DNA of 35,922 bases from Primorskyibacter sedentarius (lineage in GTDB: Bacteria; Pseudomonadota; Alphaproteobacteria; Rhodobacterales; Rhodobacteraceae): positions 1-35,922 of the forward strand of contig NZ_SLZU01000029.1 in assembly GCF_004342065.1 (NCBI RefSeq), read 5' to 3'. The notes under the pieces were generated by a model. It had not been told where the DNA came from. It did no database searches and was given only the letters and a program-made list of their open reading frames with translations. A program made the position numbers and the translations under genes. Positions 15,623 through 24,887 of the stretch are shown here, one piece after another. The first letter of the stretch is position 1. Every line of letters starts with the position of its first letter.

Positions 15623-17206
15623 ATGACCAAAACTAAACAAAACAAGTCGCTCAAGAAGCGGGACATCTGCTTCTCGAACATTACGGTGACCGAAAATGGG
15701 AAGCGTCGCCCATTGAACCAGGTCGAGAAAGACAACCTTATCGCCATGCTGATTCAAAAGGAGCGGCAAGATGCGCTCGACATAGCGCGGCTGGTACCTC
15801 GCGGCTCTTTCATTGAACGTGTCTTGAAGTTCTTTGATGCGTCCGATGTAAGCTACGCCCTGCCCCTGTTTCAGCTCATGTCTCTGGCGTCGTCCTTTCT
15901 CACCCAGCGCGGCGCAACGTTGAACATCTCAGGGCACAAAGCCAAGCGCCCGATCCTGTGGACAATTTCATTGGCAGCATCGGGGAGTTCGAAAACCCTG
16001 GCCTTGGATACCGTCGAAAATATCCTCATCCCGCCCCATGGAGCAGTCACGGTCCGCAAGTTGCCAGCACCAGGGTCGGACGCACAGTGGATCCTGGATC
16101 TCGCTGACGAAAACGGGGCATTCTGGTGCCAGGACGAGGTCGGACAGTTTTTTCAAAATTTGCTGAAGTCCAAGCAGTTCGAGAGGATCAAACCCTGGAT
16201 CCTTGATGCCTATTCCAACAAGCCCATCAGTAATCGACTGAAAGGTGAAAAGGACAAGCTCACGATCGATGATCCCCACTTTATTTTCATGGGGATGAGC
16301 GTCCGAGAGACATGGAAATTGAATGTCGACGCCGCAAGCATGCTTGATGGTTTCTGCCAGCGTTTCAATTATGTCATCGCCCCTGCCCGCCAAGACACCG
16401 ATATGTTCGATCATTTCCTGTATTTCCGGGGCGACCACATACCGGCCGTGCAGGCAAAGCTGAGACGCGACTGGGAAGCTTTGTGTGCGCAAGAGGGCGC
16501 ACTTGACAGCTATTTCCTTGAGGATGATGTGCTGCCCTATCTTGAAGGATGGTGGCGCAATTTGCGTGACAGGTGGGGGGATGGCGCGGTGCCTGCTTCG
16601 TTTGTACGCCGGATCGGATACTCAATCCTGAGCTACCTGGTCATCCTCCACTTTCTGCTCGGGCTATCAAAACGCCCGATCGGTGTGGAAACAGCGGAGA
16701 TTGCCACGAAATATGCCGAGTTCCATATGGAAAGCGCGTTCATCATGATGCGGGAGTACGGGAATGCTGAAAAAGACCACGTACAACGCGTCGCCGAAAT
16801 CCGCTCGAGGCTTCGCGGTGATGGGTCTGGCTCTGTCACCGCGCGTGATGTTCAGCGCAGGCTCAGCAGTGCGCAACGTAAATCCCTCAGTACCGAAATG
16901 ACGAGGCAGATTCTGGAAACATTGGACCGTCTGGAAACGCCGCCTGACCTGTTCGAGAACACCTTCACGACCCGCCATGAAAAATCCGAACTTCTTTTTG
17001 ATAGATACCAGGATGTCCTGAAAACCGAGCGGCAACGCGAGCAGTGGCGCAACAAAAAGCGCCTTCGGGATATTCGCGACCGCTATGAAACAATCTTTGC
17101 CCACGATGGTGCGACCAATGATGATCACAGCTCTGGATCGTCAGCAGAAACAACAGGCGGCGATGTTCTGGATCTGAACAAGCACAAGAGGAGGCGTGCA
17201 TCCTGA
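15623..17206 (+). CDS. DUF3987-like ATPase/primase-helicase-type protein
   Basis: This 527-residue protein resembles DUF3987 proteins of plasmids, phages and islands, thought to act in DNA replication. A degenerate P-loop AASGSSKT (118-125) has Ser where Gly usually precedes the Lys. A Walker-B-like WCQDEVGQF (168-176), a GMSVRETW sensor-like segment (224-231) and an arginine-finger-like DGFCQRFNYV (242-251) follow. The C-terminal third is helical and charged, with a basic KHKRRR tail. The ATG at 15623 has GGAG 7 bases upstream; a 40-residue longer frame lacks one. No partner helicase, Rep or integrase is next to it. It may still serve a lost mobile element. Confidence 0.6.
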   Translation: MTKTKQNKSLKKRDICFSNITVTENGKRRPLNQVEKDNLIAMLIQKERQDALDIARLVPRGSFIERVLKFFDASDVSYALPLFQLMSLASSFLTQRGATLNISGHKAKRPILWTISLAASGSSKTLALDTVENILIPPHGAVTVRKLPAPGSDAQWILDLADENGAFWCQDEVGQFFQNLLKSKQFERIKPWILDAYSNKPISNRLKGEKDKLTIDDPHFIFMGMSVRETWKLNVDAASMLDGFCQRFNYVIAPARQDTDMFDHFLYFRGDHIPAVQAKLRRDWEALCAQEGALDSYFLEDDVLPYLEGWWRNLRDRWGDGAVPASFVRRIGYSILSYLVILHFLLGLSKRPIGVETAEIATKYAEFHMESAFIMMREYGNAEKDHVQRVAEIRSRLRGDGSGSVTARDVQRRLSSAQRKSLSTEMTRQILETLDRLETPPDLFENTFTTRHEKSELLFDRYQDVLKTERQREQWRNKKRLRDIRDRYETIFAHDGATNDDHSSGSSAETTGGDVLDLNKHKRRRAS

Positions 17207-17578
17207 GGTCTCGTTCGGCATGGGGTCTAAGTCCGGCGAGACACCAACCTCGGCGATATCCTCCTCAGAAAATCATCGTACGCTTACCGGTAGATGTTCG
17301 AGCGATGCCCATGCATCTTCAAGCAATCGTTCCAACGTGCAATGCCATTGCGTAGGACCAATTGCCTCCATCCCCTTGGGTTGGAAGCGCTCAAGCCCCG
17401 GAACCGACCATCCCCAGCCCAAAAACTCCACTTCACTCGTATGCACCTCGGTGCGCCGAGATAAACAAGAAGAGACCGCTCACACCTGGAGGGGCAACGG
17501 TCAAGCCCACACCCAGCAGAACTGAAAACTGCCAGTTTGTCGATTTTTATTTTTCGCCCGACCGGATGAGACCAAACT
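17207..17578. other. Gap without a convincing gene
   Basis: A GTG frame at 17196-17525 (109 codons) overlaps the end of the previous gene and has a purine-rich run right before it. That run is the Lys/Arg tail of the previous gene, and the product is Ser/Thr/Pro-rich without any motif. I see no promoter or terminator that stands out. It may be decayed coding sequence. Confidence 0.4.
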
Positions 17579-18004
17579 TTGGCCGGTACCTTCGGAGCAT
17601 TGCCTCTCGCAGAGTTTCTGGACAGGAACGGTAGGCGCTGGGAGGGCAGGGACCTGCCGCAACACATAAATAAAATGCCCGGCGGCCAGTGCTTTCGAAA
17701 CGCTTGGGAACTGAGCCTTCGTCATGGGTATCCATACTGTGAAGGTTACGGTTGGGACATCAAACTGGGCGCGCGGCCGTTCTGCCATGCCTGGAACCTA
17801 TGTCCTAAATCCGAGTCCGTCATAGATCCCACGTGGGCTATCGGCAATGGAGCGATCTACCTTGGCGTCGCGCTTACTCCAAAACAACTGATGCGGATCG
17901 TCGATCTCACCGGCCGCCTCGAAGTCTTGCAAAGTGGCCGAAGCGCTTCCCTCGCGCTTGTCAGTCAGGTTCTTGATCTGAAGCCGGTATCGGTTGCCTC
18001 GTAA
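17579..18004 (+). CDS. Unknown protein with Cys, His and Asp motifs
   Basis: A frame of 141 codons from TTG 17579; an internal ATG at 17675 would give the core only. The core shows GGQCFRNAWELSLRHGYPYC, EGYGWD, FCHAWNLCP and VIDPTW, then YLGVALTPKQLM. The order Cys, later His in HAW, then Asp in DPTW resembles small proteins of phages and islands with a papain/transglutaminase-like arrangement, which I know only as uncharacterised. An enzyme using the Cys is a guess. No ribosome site is obvious for the TTG. It ends just before the hipA relic and is probably part of the same accessory block. Confidence 0.5.
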   Translation: MAGTFGALPLAEFLDRNGRRWEGRDLPQHINKMPGGQCFRNAWELSLRHGYPYCEGYGWDIKLGARPFCHAWNLCPKSESVIDPTWAIGNGAIYLGVALTPKQLMRIVDLTGRLEVLQSGRSASLALVSQVLDLKPVSVAS

Positions 18005-18009
18005 GCACC

Positions 18010-18977
18010 GATGACGACCTGCGGGTAGGCGCGTTACGCTATTTCGACCGGGTGGGTCGCGATGGCGTGGCCTTAGCCGCTCCAGAGACCGGGGCCGAGA
18101 ACTGGGACGCGCCACGGCTGCACCGGATGGACAATGTGATCATGGCGGCACGGGCCTTCGAGGCCGATCCGGAGAGCTACACGGCGCTGCGCGCGGAGCT
18201 CGGGGGAGGCGATATCCTGACCCATGCGGTGTGATCGCTGGGCGGAGCGCGCCCTATAGTGAACCCCATCGACGACGAGAACGCGCTCTGGATCATCAAG
18301 CTGCCGAAGCAGGTTGATACCTACGCCATGGCCCGAGCCGAAGTCATGGCCTTGCGTTTGGCGCGGCTCTGCGGGATCACCGCGGCGGAAGCGCACGTGA
18401 TCAACGATGCGCCACATTTCCCCATGATCCGTGTGCGTCGCTTCGACAGGCTGGGTGCGGACCATACCGGACGCGTGCCCTATACATCTCGGCGCAGACG
18501 TTCCTGGGCGGCGGGCTGGATCATGTAGGTTCCTACGGGGAGATCGCTATGGCGATGCGCACGCATTGCGCCGATGCCTTGCCGCAGATCCACGAGCTGT
18601 ATCGTCGATTGGTCTTCACCATCCTGCTGCGCAATACAGATGATCACCTGCGGAACCACGGATTTCTGCGCGCGGTCCGCGGTTGGGTGCTCTCGCCAGC
18701 CTTCGACATCAATCCCGAGCTTCACCCGGGCGGCTGGTTGCAGACGCCGATCTCTGAGATCCACGGGGCAGAGTGTTCGATCCGGGCCGCGCTCGACGCC
18801 GCGCCCTATTTCGAACTTTCTGAAAGTGAGGCGCGCGAAATGGTCGGGGCAATGGCGCGGATCATCGCGGCCGAGTGGCGCCCTATCGGGCGCGAACTTG
18901 GCATGATGCCAAGCGATTTCAGTGCACTTGCCACCGTCATGGAGAACGAGGACCTTGTTTGGGCTCGCTCTTTCTGA
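18010..18977 (+). pseudogene. hipA-like toxin kinase, broken
   Basis: Three pieces align in order to HipA Ser/Thr kinases of type II toxin-antitoxin systems. Piece one (LRVGALRYFDRVG) ends at an in-frame TGA (18232-18234). Piece two follows in the same frame (SLGGARPIVNP, ALWIIKLPKQ, VRRFDRLG). The third (ISAQTFLGGGLDHVGSYGEI, then RNTDDHLRNHGFL and SPAFDINPELH) needs a one-base deletion near 18484. The catalytic NTDDHLRNH motif is intact, but the N-terminal part, about a quarter of the usual length, is missing. No HipB-type antitoxin gene precedes it. The kinase is therefore almost certainly inactive. Confidence 0.8.
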
Positions 18978-19465
18978 CGGATAAGGGAATAGAAGATGAA
19001 CTCTCGATACAACTGGTAAAGTTAGCATATGGGCGCAGCCTTTGTCGTCTGGCCCGCTGGATGGCGATCCAAGGTCGAGGTGCTGGAATCTGCCGGTGAC
19101 GAGACTGCTATGGTGTGGTCAATCAAGCGGTGAACGACCAAAGCGGCTGTTCGTCCATGATGCGACATGACGCAAAACGGGCTTACTTTATTGAAAATTC
19201 AACCACTCTAAGAACCAACTTGAAATCTTGGATTTCCGCTCTCCCCATGTGTCATTCGCCAATCAAGAATTGAAAAAGTGTCGTTCAACGGGGATGTGTT
19301 AGGCTGTTCCGGCCCATTGGAGGAAAAGGGGTGTTTTAGACAGAACAGTCGGCGGGCTAAAATATAAAGCAGTTGGCGCCAAGCGCATGGGTATTTTGTT
19401 GCGGCGAGGATACAAGAGTAATGCACCCCCCATCGTTGAGCGGCTGCAAAATAGGAGCCGAGCCC
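18978..19465. other. Intergenic stretch before the DUF2461 gene
   Basis: There is no convincing gene. A 34-codon frame (19029-19133, starting MGAAFVVWPAGW) lacks a ribosome site and may be a gene fragment. The section from about 19180 to 19290 is AT-rich. The ribosome site AGGAG at 19453-19457 belongs to the next gene. Confidence 0.4.
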
Positions 19466-20119
19466 ATGGTAGATCCAGAAACACTTACCTTCCTTGCCGA
19501 TCTTGCAACGAACAATCGCAAAGCTTGGATGGACGCCCATCGCGTCGAACGTGATGACGCCATGCGGAATTTTACAGGCATCGCGACGACGCTCCACGAT
19601 TATGCGGATCGTTTTGATCCACTCGTGGCAGAGGCCCGGATCAAACCCAAGAAAAGCTACTCCAAGTTCTTTCAGGAGGCACGCGATCGTGTCGTGCCCG
19701 GCCTATACCGGACGGATGTAGATGTGTTCGCCAATGCCGGAGATCCCGCCGAAGATGTTGGATATTACCTGCACATCGAGCCAGGAAACTGTCACGCAGG
19801 GGCTGGAATTTTTCACCCCACCAAAGCAGCGCTTGCAAAGCTACGCGCACGTCTGGTCGATGACCCGCAGGGTTTTGCCGAAGTCGTGAACGATACGGAG
19901 TTCAAGGAGGCATTTGCAGATGGCATTATCACACGAAAGGCGTTGGCGGCGTTGCCCGATGGTTTTGACATAGCGAGTCCAGCGGTTCCTTATCTCATGA
20001 TGGTCGGGTTGGGGTGCCGCAAAGACATCCCGGACACTCTTTTGTTAGACGACGACGTGATCGATCTGTTGATTGAGATATTTCGATCGGCACGACAACT
20101 GGTGCAGTACTTTGATTGA
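19466..20119 (+). CDS. DUF2461 domain protein
   Basis: This 217-residue protein matches the DUF2461 family of unknown function: TLTFLADLATNNRKAWMDAHR at the N-terminus, KSYSKFFQEARDRV in place of the usual RFSKDKSPYK region, YYLHIEPGNCHAGAGIFHP in the middle, and a KLRARLVDDPQGF segment. The ATG at 19466 has AGGAG 8 bases upstream; an upstream extension of 31 residues has no such site and is not family-like. It stands alone in the accessory block, with no neighbour that suggests a role. Confidence 0.75.
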   Translation: MVDPETLTFLADLATNNRKAWMDAHRVERDDAMRNFTGIATTLHDYADRFDPLVAEARIKPKKSYSKFFQEARDRVVPGLYRTDVDVFANAGDPAEDVGYYLHIEPGNCHAGAGIFHPTKAALAKLRARLVDDPQGFAEVVNDTEFKEAFADGIITRKALAALPDGFDIASPAVPYLMMVGLGCRKDIPDTLLLDDDVIDLLIEIFRSARQLVQYFD

Positions 20120-20260
20120 GGTTTTCCTCCTTGCGTTCAACTCTACTGAAATTGAAGCGCATGGCACTTACATACCAAAAGCAAAGTGTCTCGAGACCTA
20201 TAGACCCCAGCGCACGTCGCTCCCGATCCTAATGTAAGCACGATGAAAAGGTAAAACCCA

Positions 20261-20440
20261 ATGACAGAACACTATGAACGTCACCGCCAGGCTTGGACGA
20301 CTGAAGAAATTCAGAAATTGCGTTTATTGGCAACAAAGGGAATGAGCTTGAAGTCGATTGCCAAAGCCCTCACGCGCTCAGAGGAGTCGACCAAGAGTAG
20401 AGCCAAGCAGGATAAGCTGAAGATTCAAAAAGCGCGCTGA
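20261..20440 (+). CDS. Small Myb/SANT-like DNA-binding protein (59 residues)
   Basis: ATG 20261 to TGA 20440 encodes 59 residues. The frame reads WTTEEIQKLRLLATKGMSLK, then SIAKALTRSEESTKSRAKQD and a basic end. This is the pattern of a single Myb/SANT-like helix-turn-helix: an initial Trp, an acidic first helix, GMSLKSIAKAL as turn and second helix, then a basic recognition helix. AAAAGG lies about 10 bases upstream. Such short proteins occur in alphaproteobacterial genomes, with unknown targets. A weak hairpin (CGCAG/CTGCG, 20441-20455) directly after the stop, then AT-rich bases, may end the transcript. Confidence 0.65.
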   Translation: MTEHYERHRQAWTTEEIQKLRLLATKGMSLKSIAKALTRSEESTKSRAKQDKLKIQKAR

Positions 20441-21106
20441 CGCAGCGTGCCTGCGCATATTTATTACACCGCGATAGCAAATGCCGCTTCAACAGCTCGA
20501 CGAGGGCGTGGAGAGCCCGCTCTCTTCCAACAGCAGGGGTGCGCCGATAGCGCCACATGCTAAGTCGGCCCCAAAACATCGTGGAGGGGGGGGACCGGCC
20601 CATTGCCGACCTTCACCAATCGTGTCGACGCCGCAGCGTAGCTTCACGAGACCAACCATTCGTGCATCTTGCAGCATCCGAACAGGGATGAAGGTCAGGA
20701 AGCCGGACCAGGGCAAAACTGCTATTCCCTTTGAATGCATGAAGATCTTCTACCACCCCCACAGCAGCAATAATCATTCGATGTGTAGGGAAGCGCATAA
20801 GTTTGCGCGTCGCGGAGGGTGATGATAAATCTGAAATCGCTTTAATTCAATAACTTAATTTAACTGCGCACCGAGGCCGCACTTAAAGGTTTGCGCCAGG
20901 TTTGCCGCCTGCCCTGTCAAACCGAGTGATACTTTAAATTGACCAAAGGTCATGCTGCGGCCCGTGCTGATCTATACGCACAATCGCGCTCCAAGCTCGT
21001 TCGCAACAACTCGGTGTTTGGATTTATGGCCATGCCCATTGGGACGAGAGGCGCGATGATCTTCGGCTGGTGTGCCACGGCCGACGGCCCCGGAAATAGC
21101 CAAAGC
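20441..21106. other. Gap of 666 bases without a convincing gene
   Basis: Several frames of 60 to 110 codons exist on both strands, but none has family motifs, a ribosome site or coding-like composition. A run of G at 20584-20594 and an AT-rich patch at about 20825-20865 stand out. No tRNA-like fold was found. The 3' part presumably holds the end of the Dpp-like operon's transcript, without a clear terminator. Confidence 0.4.
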
Positions 21107-22048
21107 TCACACTGCCCTTTCGCATCTGACCAGGCTTTCGCGTAACGTCCGAAGCTCTTGCGGGTCTTCGACACAGCTTTGTCTCATAGCCGGACAGCGT
21201 GGAGCAAAGAGGCAGCCCCGATGCGCCGCAAAGGGGTCCGCAGCCGCTGCGCCCAACTTTTGTTCGGGCAGACCCGCTTGTGGGTCCGGCAGCAATGTCG
21301 CCGCGAGAAGGACGCGGGTATAGGGGTGGCAGGCATCCGCGAAGAGCGCATCGGTCGCGGCTTCCTCGATCTTCTGCCCGAGATACATGACTGCCACATG
21401 GTCAGCCAGATGCTCGACCACAGCAAGGTTATGGCTCACAAAAACCATGGTAAGGCCAAGCTCTTTCTTGAGCGATAGCAAAAGGTTAATGATCTGAGCC
21501 TGCACCGAGACATCAAGCGCCGAGGTTGGCTCGTCACAGATCAAAACGCGTGGTCCGAGGATAAGCGCCCGCGCGATGGCGACCCGCTGCCTTTGCCCGC
21601 CGGAGAGCTCGCCGGGATAGGCATCGGCTAACCGCGCGGGCAGCCCCACCAGATCAAGCATCCGTTTGACCTCTGCATCGACATTCGTACCCCCATACAA
21701 TTGCAACGGCTGACCGACCAGAGTCTGGATTCGTTTGACCGGATTAAGCGAGGCATTGGGATTCTGAAACACGGGCTGGATCAAACGCACGCGGTCTGCC
21801 ACGGGCATTGTGCCGATCTTCTGGCCCGCGATCTCGATCTCACCGCGATCGGGTTTTAGCAAGCCCAGCATGATGCTGACCGCAGTGCTCTTGCCGCAAC
21901 CGGATTCACCTACAAGGCCAAGCGTTTTCCCTTTGGCCACCTCAAGCGACAGGTCGTTCACGGCGACCAATTCTTCGGTCGGAGCGAACATGCCACGGCG
22001 CAGGCGGTAGGTTTTGCGAATATCGGTCAAGCGGATCATCGGGATCAT
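21107..22048 (-). CDS. Dipeptide/oligopeptide ABC importer ATPase (DppF/OppF-like)
   Basis: This 313-residue ATPase has Walker A GLVGESGCGKST, signature [15 protein letters not shown], Walker B VLICDEPTSALDVSVQAQI and H-loop VSHNLAVVEHLA. It ends with the Cys-rich cap typical of Opp/Dpp ATPases (CLFAPRCP, then C and RCERAV). The start at ATG 22046-22048 overlaps the DppD-like stop by 4 bases. It pairs with the DppD-like ATPase. It is the last gene of the ridA-rraA-dpp operon. Confidence 0.88.
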   Translation of the reverse strand: MIPMIRLTDIRKTYRLRRGMFAPTEELVAVNDLSLEVAKGKTLGLVGESGCGKSTAVSIMLGLLKPDRGEIEIAGQKIGTMPVADRVRLIQPVFQNPNASLNPVKRIQTLVGQPLQLYGGTNVDAEVKRMLDLVGLPARLADAYPGELSGGQRQRVAIARALILGPRVLICDEPTSALDVSVQAQIINLLLSLKKELGLTMVFVSHNLAVVEHLADHVAVMYLGQKIEEAATDALFADACHPYTRVLLAATLLPDPQAGLPEQKLGAAAADPFAAHRGCLFAPRCPAMRQSCVEDPQELRTLRESLVRCERAV

Positions 22049-23028
22049 GCTGTCACCTCCCCTGCCTTGACACATTCAATAAACTGCCCCTGTGCGGCGC
22101 TTATGCGTGGCACCGGATCGTGAGCGCACTCTGCTCCAGCAATGGCGCAGCGGTCGCGAAAGGCGCAGCCGCGCAAAGCGCCTATTAGCCCGGGCACGCG
22201 CCCCGGAATGGCGGGCAATTCGCTGCCGCGCGGAGTGACGCCCGGGACCGGAATCGCAGCGAGCAGCCCCTTGGTATAGGGGTGGCGTGGCGCAGCAAAC
22301 AGACCGGCAACGGGCGCGCGTTCGGCGATGCGTCCGGCGTACATCACCGCAACATCGTTCGCGATGGCTGCCACCACGCCCAAATCATGGGTGATCAGCA
22401 GCAAGGAGAGGCCGAGGTCGGCCTGTAGCTCGCCCAGAAGCGTCAGGATTTGGGACTGAATGGTGACGTCCAGCGCAGTTGTCGGCTCGTCCGCGATCAA
22501 GAGCTTGGGCCGCCCCATGAGTGCCGAGGCGATCATAATGCGCTGACGTTGCCCACCAGAAAATCCGTGTGGATATTGCGTCAACCGCGCTGCCGGATTG
22601 GCGATGCCCACACGGTCGAGCATTTCGATGGCGCGGGCCTCGGCCTCGCTCCGGCTCAGCTTTTCGTGACGCATGACGCCTTCGGTCAGTTGCCGCCCGA
22701 TGGTCAGCGTCGGGTTCAGGGCGCTGGTCGGGTCCTGAAAAATCATCGCCACATCGCGGCCACGCAACTTTGCCAGCTTGGCATCGGTTTTGGTAGTCAG
22801 GTCCTGCCCCACCATTTCGAACCGGTCACTTGTGACCTTGGCGTAGCGCGGCAGCAGCCCCATGATCGAAGTCGCCGTCAGCGATTTACCACAGCCCGAC
22901 TCGCCGACAAGGCAGAGTGTCTCTCCCTTGGCGATCTGCAGATCGACACCCCGAACAGCGTTCAACAGGCCTCGGTCGGTGGGGATCGACACCTTCAAGT
23001 TGCGAATATCAAGCATCATTTCGGTCAT
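22045..23028 (-). CDS. Dipeptide/oligopeptide ABC importer ATPase (DppD/OppD-like)
   Basis: This 327-residue ATPase has GESGCGKSLT (Walker A), FSGGQRQRIMIASALM (signature), LIADEPTTALDVTIQSQI (Walker B) and ITHDLGVVAAIAN (H-loop). The end is Cys-containing (GCAFRDRC, AECAHDP). ATG 23026-23028 overlaps the permease stop by 4 bases; a longer frame of 33 extra residues runs into the permease gene and is rejected. Confidence 0.88.
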   Translation of the reverse strand: MTEMMLDIRNLKVSIPTDRGLLNAVRGVDLQIAKGETLCLVGESGCGKSLTATSIMGLLPRYAKVTSDRFEMVGQDLTTKTDAKLAKLRGRDVAMIFQDPTSALNPTLTIGRQLTEGVMRHEKLSRSEAEARAIEMLDRVGIANPAARLTQYPHGFSGGQRQRIMIASALMGRPKLLIADEPTTALDVTIQSQILTLLGELQADLGLSLLLITHDLGVVAAIANDVAVMYAGRIAERAPVAGLFAAPRHPYTKGLLAAIPVPGVTPRGSELPAIPGRVPGLIGALRGCAFRDRCAIAGAECAHDPVPRISAAQGQFIECVKAGEVTA

Positions 23029-23897
23029 TTTCGTGCCGGCCCCGTAATATCGCGCATGCCGTCGCCGAACAGGTTCACCGCCAGTACCAGCAGGCAGAGC
23101 GCCGATCCGGGCAGTGCGATCAGCCATGGATCAAAGAGAATATTGTCGCGGCCCTCGGAGATCATCAGCCCCCAGCTTGGCGTTGGCGGGCGCACTCCCA
23201 GCCCGAGAAAAGACAATGCCGCCTCCAGCAGGATCACGTTTGCAACCTCCAGCGAGACGACGACAAGGATCGTAGCGCGCATATTGGGCAGGATTTCGAG
23301 GAATAGGATGCGAGTGCGGCTGGCGCCGATGGCGCGCAGGCCTTCAATGAATTCCTGATGCCGCAGGCTCTGTGCGGCAGCGCGGGTCACGACGGCGAAC
23401 CGGTCCCACAGAAGCAGCCCCAAAACCGTGATCAGCGTGGTCAGCGAAGCGCCGCCCAGCGCCACCGCCGCCAGTGCGACCAGCACGATGGGCAATGAAA
23501 GCCGCGTTGTGATGGCGAAGCTGATAACCAAGTCGATCCAGCCGCCGAAATACCCCGCAATCAGACCGAGCGTGATACCGATAGTGCCAGAGACAAGGAT
23601 CACCCCCAGCCCGACACCGAGCGACACACGTGCCCCATAGATCATGCGAGACAGGTAATCGCGTCCGAGGTGATCGGTTCCAAGAAGGTGTTCCGGCACC
23701 GAACGATCATGCCAGAAAGGTGGCAGCAGTCGGCGGGTCAAGTCCTGCGCAATCGGGTCATGTGGCGCGATCAGCGGCGCAAGCAAAGCGATTAGGATGA
23801 TAACTGCCAAAAGTGTGCCGCCGATCAGCGCGCCTGTATTGCCCCGCATCTTACGCCATACAGACGGGCGGACGGTTTCGATGTTGACGTCGGACAT
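23025..23897 (-). CDS. Dipeptide/oligopeptide ABC importer permease (DppC-like)
   Basis: This 290-residue membrane protein has an N-terminal span (ALIGGTLLAVIILIALLAPLI), then HDPIAQDL and LLGTDHLGRDYLSRMIYGAR. That last block is the OppC N-terminal hallmark. The coupling loop is RAIGASRTRILFLEILPNM. The start overlaps the DppB-like stop by 1 base (TGATG). It forms the channel with the DppB-like subunit. Confidence 0.88.
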   Translation of the reverse strand: MSDVNIETVRPSVWRKMRGNTGALIGGTLLAVIILIALLAPLIAPHDPIAQDLTRRLLPPFWHDRSVPEHLLGTDHLGRDYLSRMIYGARVSLGVGLGVILVSGTIGITLGLIAGYFGGWIDLVISFAITTRLSLPIVLVALAAVALGGASLTTLITVLGLLLWDRFAVVTRAAAQSLRHQEFIEGLRAIGASRTRILFLEILPNMRATILVVVSLEVANVILLEAALSFLGLGVRPPTPSWGLMISEGRDNILFDPWLIALPGSALCLLVLAVNLFGDGMRDITGPARK

Positions 23898-24817
23898 CAG
23901 GAGCCCCCCCTCAGGCGCGGATCCAGCACCGCGTTCAGAATATCGGCCAACGTGGTCAAGACCACGTAAAGCAGCGAAAGGATCAGAATGATCGCCTGCA
24001 CCACCGGCAGGTCACTGCGCAGAAGAGATTCCCAAGCCAGTCGCCCCAGCCCGTTCAGTGCGAAGACGCTCTCGATCACGATGGAGCCGGATAGAAGCTG
24101 CCCCAATTGCACCGCTGACAACGACACCAACGGCAGCACCGCATTCCGCAAAGCATGGCGTGAAATCACCAGATGCATCGGCAGCCCCTTGGCCTTGGCC
24201 GCCCGGACATAGTCCGTGGCCAGCACGTCGATCATGCCCGAGCGCGTGATGCGCATGAGTTCGGGGATGGCGTAATAGCTCAGCACGATCACGGGCAGGA
24301 TGTAGCCCTGCCATGTGTCCGCGCCCGAAATAGGGACCCAGCCATACCAGACTCCGAAGACCACGATGGCCATCAAACCCAACCAGAAGCTCGGGATTGC
24401 CTGCCCAGACACGGCGATCACCAGCGCAAGGCGGTCGATCCAGCCGTTCGGCCTTAGCGCCGCTGCGACCCCCAAGGGCACGGCGATCACCAAAGCGACG
24501 AGGAATGAGATGAAGCCGAGCGTCAGCGTGACGCCGGCTCGGTTGCCGATGATCTCTGTCACCGGCACATTGAAATAGATGCTCTGCCCCAGATTTCCGG
24601 TCAAAGCGCTGCCGATCCAGTCCAGGTATTGAACAACCAAAGGTCGGTCAAAGCCATAGGCCACGCGGATCGCTTCGGCATCCTCGGCGCGGCCACCAGA
24701 GCCCGCGATGGCAATCGCAGGGTCGCCCGACACGAACATCAGACCAAAGCTCAGCGCGGACACGGTCAGACAGACCAAGAGCGCCACGAGCAGACGTTTA
24801 GAGATGAAAGAGAGCAT
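23897..24817 (-). CDS. Dipeptide/oligopeptide ABC importer permease (DppB-like)
   Basis: This 306-residue permease begins MLSFISKRLLVALLVCLTVS and has the typical GDPA segment, then GFDRPLVVQYLDWIGSALTG. The coupling loop is YVRAAKAKGLPMHLVISRHA. Six spans are visible. It follows the binding protein gene after a 70-base gap with a strong hairpin. Confidence 0.88.
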   Translation of the reverse strand: MLSFISKRLLVALLVCLTVSALSFGLMFVSGDPAIAIAGSGGRAEDAEAIRVAYGFDRPLVVQYLDWIGSALTGNLGQSIYFNVPVTEIIGNRAGVTLTLGFISFLVALVIAVPLGVAAALRPNGWIDRLALVIAVSGQAIPSFWLGLMAIVVFGVWYGWVPISGADTWQGYILPVIVLSYYAIPELMRITRSGMIDVLATDYVRAAKAKGLPMHLVISRHALRNAVLPLVSLSAVQLGQLLSGSIVIESVFALNGLGRLAWESLLRSDLPVVQAIILILSLLYVVLTTLADILNAVLDPRLRGGS

Positions 24818-24834
24818 AGGTCTTTCCGTTGTGG

Positions 24835-24867
24835 GGGCCGGACAGCAGGGAGAGGACCGTCCGGCCC
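24835..24867 (-). other. Intercistronic hairpin between binding protein and permease genes
   Basis: GGGCCGGAC (24835-24843) pairs perfectly with GTCCGGCCC (24859-24867) around a 15-base loop. No U-run follows. Hairpins at this place often protect the binding-protein part of the mRNA, giving more binding protein than permease. Confidence 0.55.
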
Positions 24868-24887
24868 GTTACGTTGACAGGGTCAGC

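Noticed and set aside
17196-17525. GTG-started 109-codon frame after the DUF3987-like gene
   Set aside because: The apparent ribosome site is the Lys/Arg tail of the previous gene and the product is Ser/Pro-rich without motifs.
20441-21106. Hidden tRNA or small gene in the 666-base gap
   Set aside because: No cloverleaf-like arms, CCA-type end or coding motif could be seen by eye.
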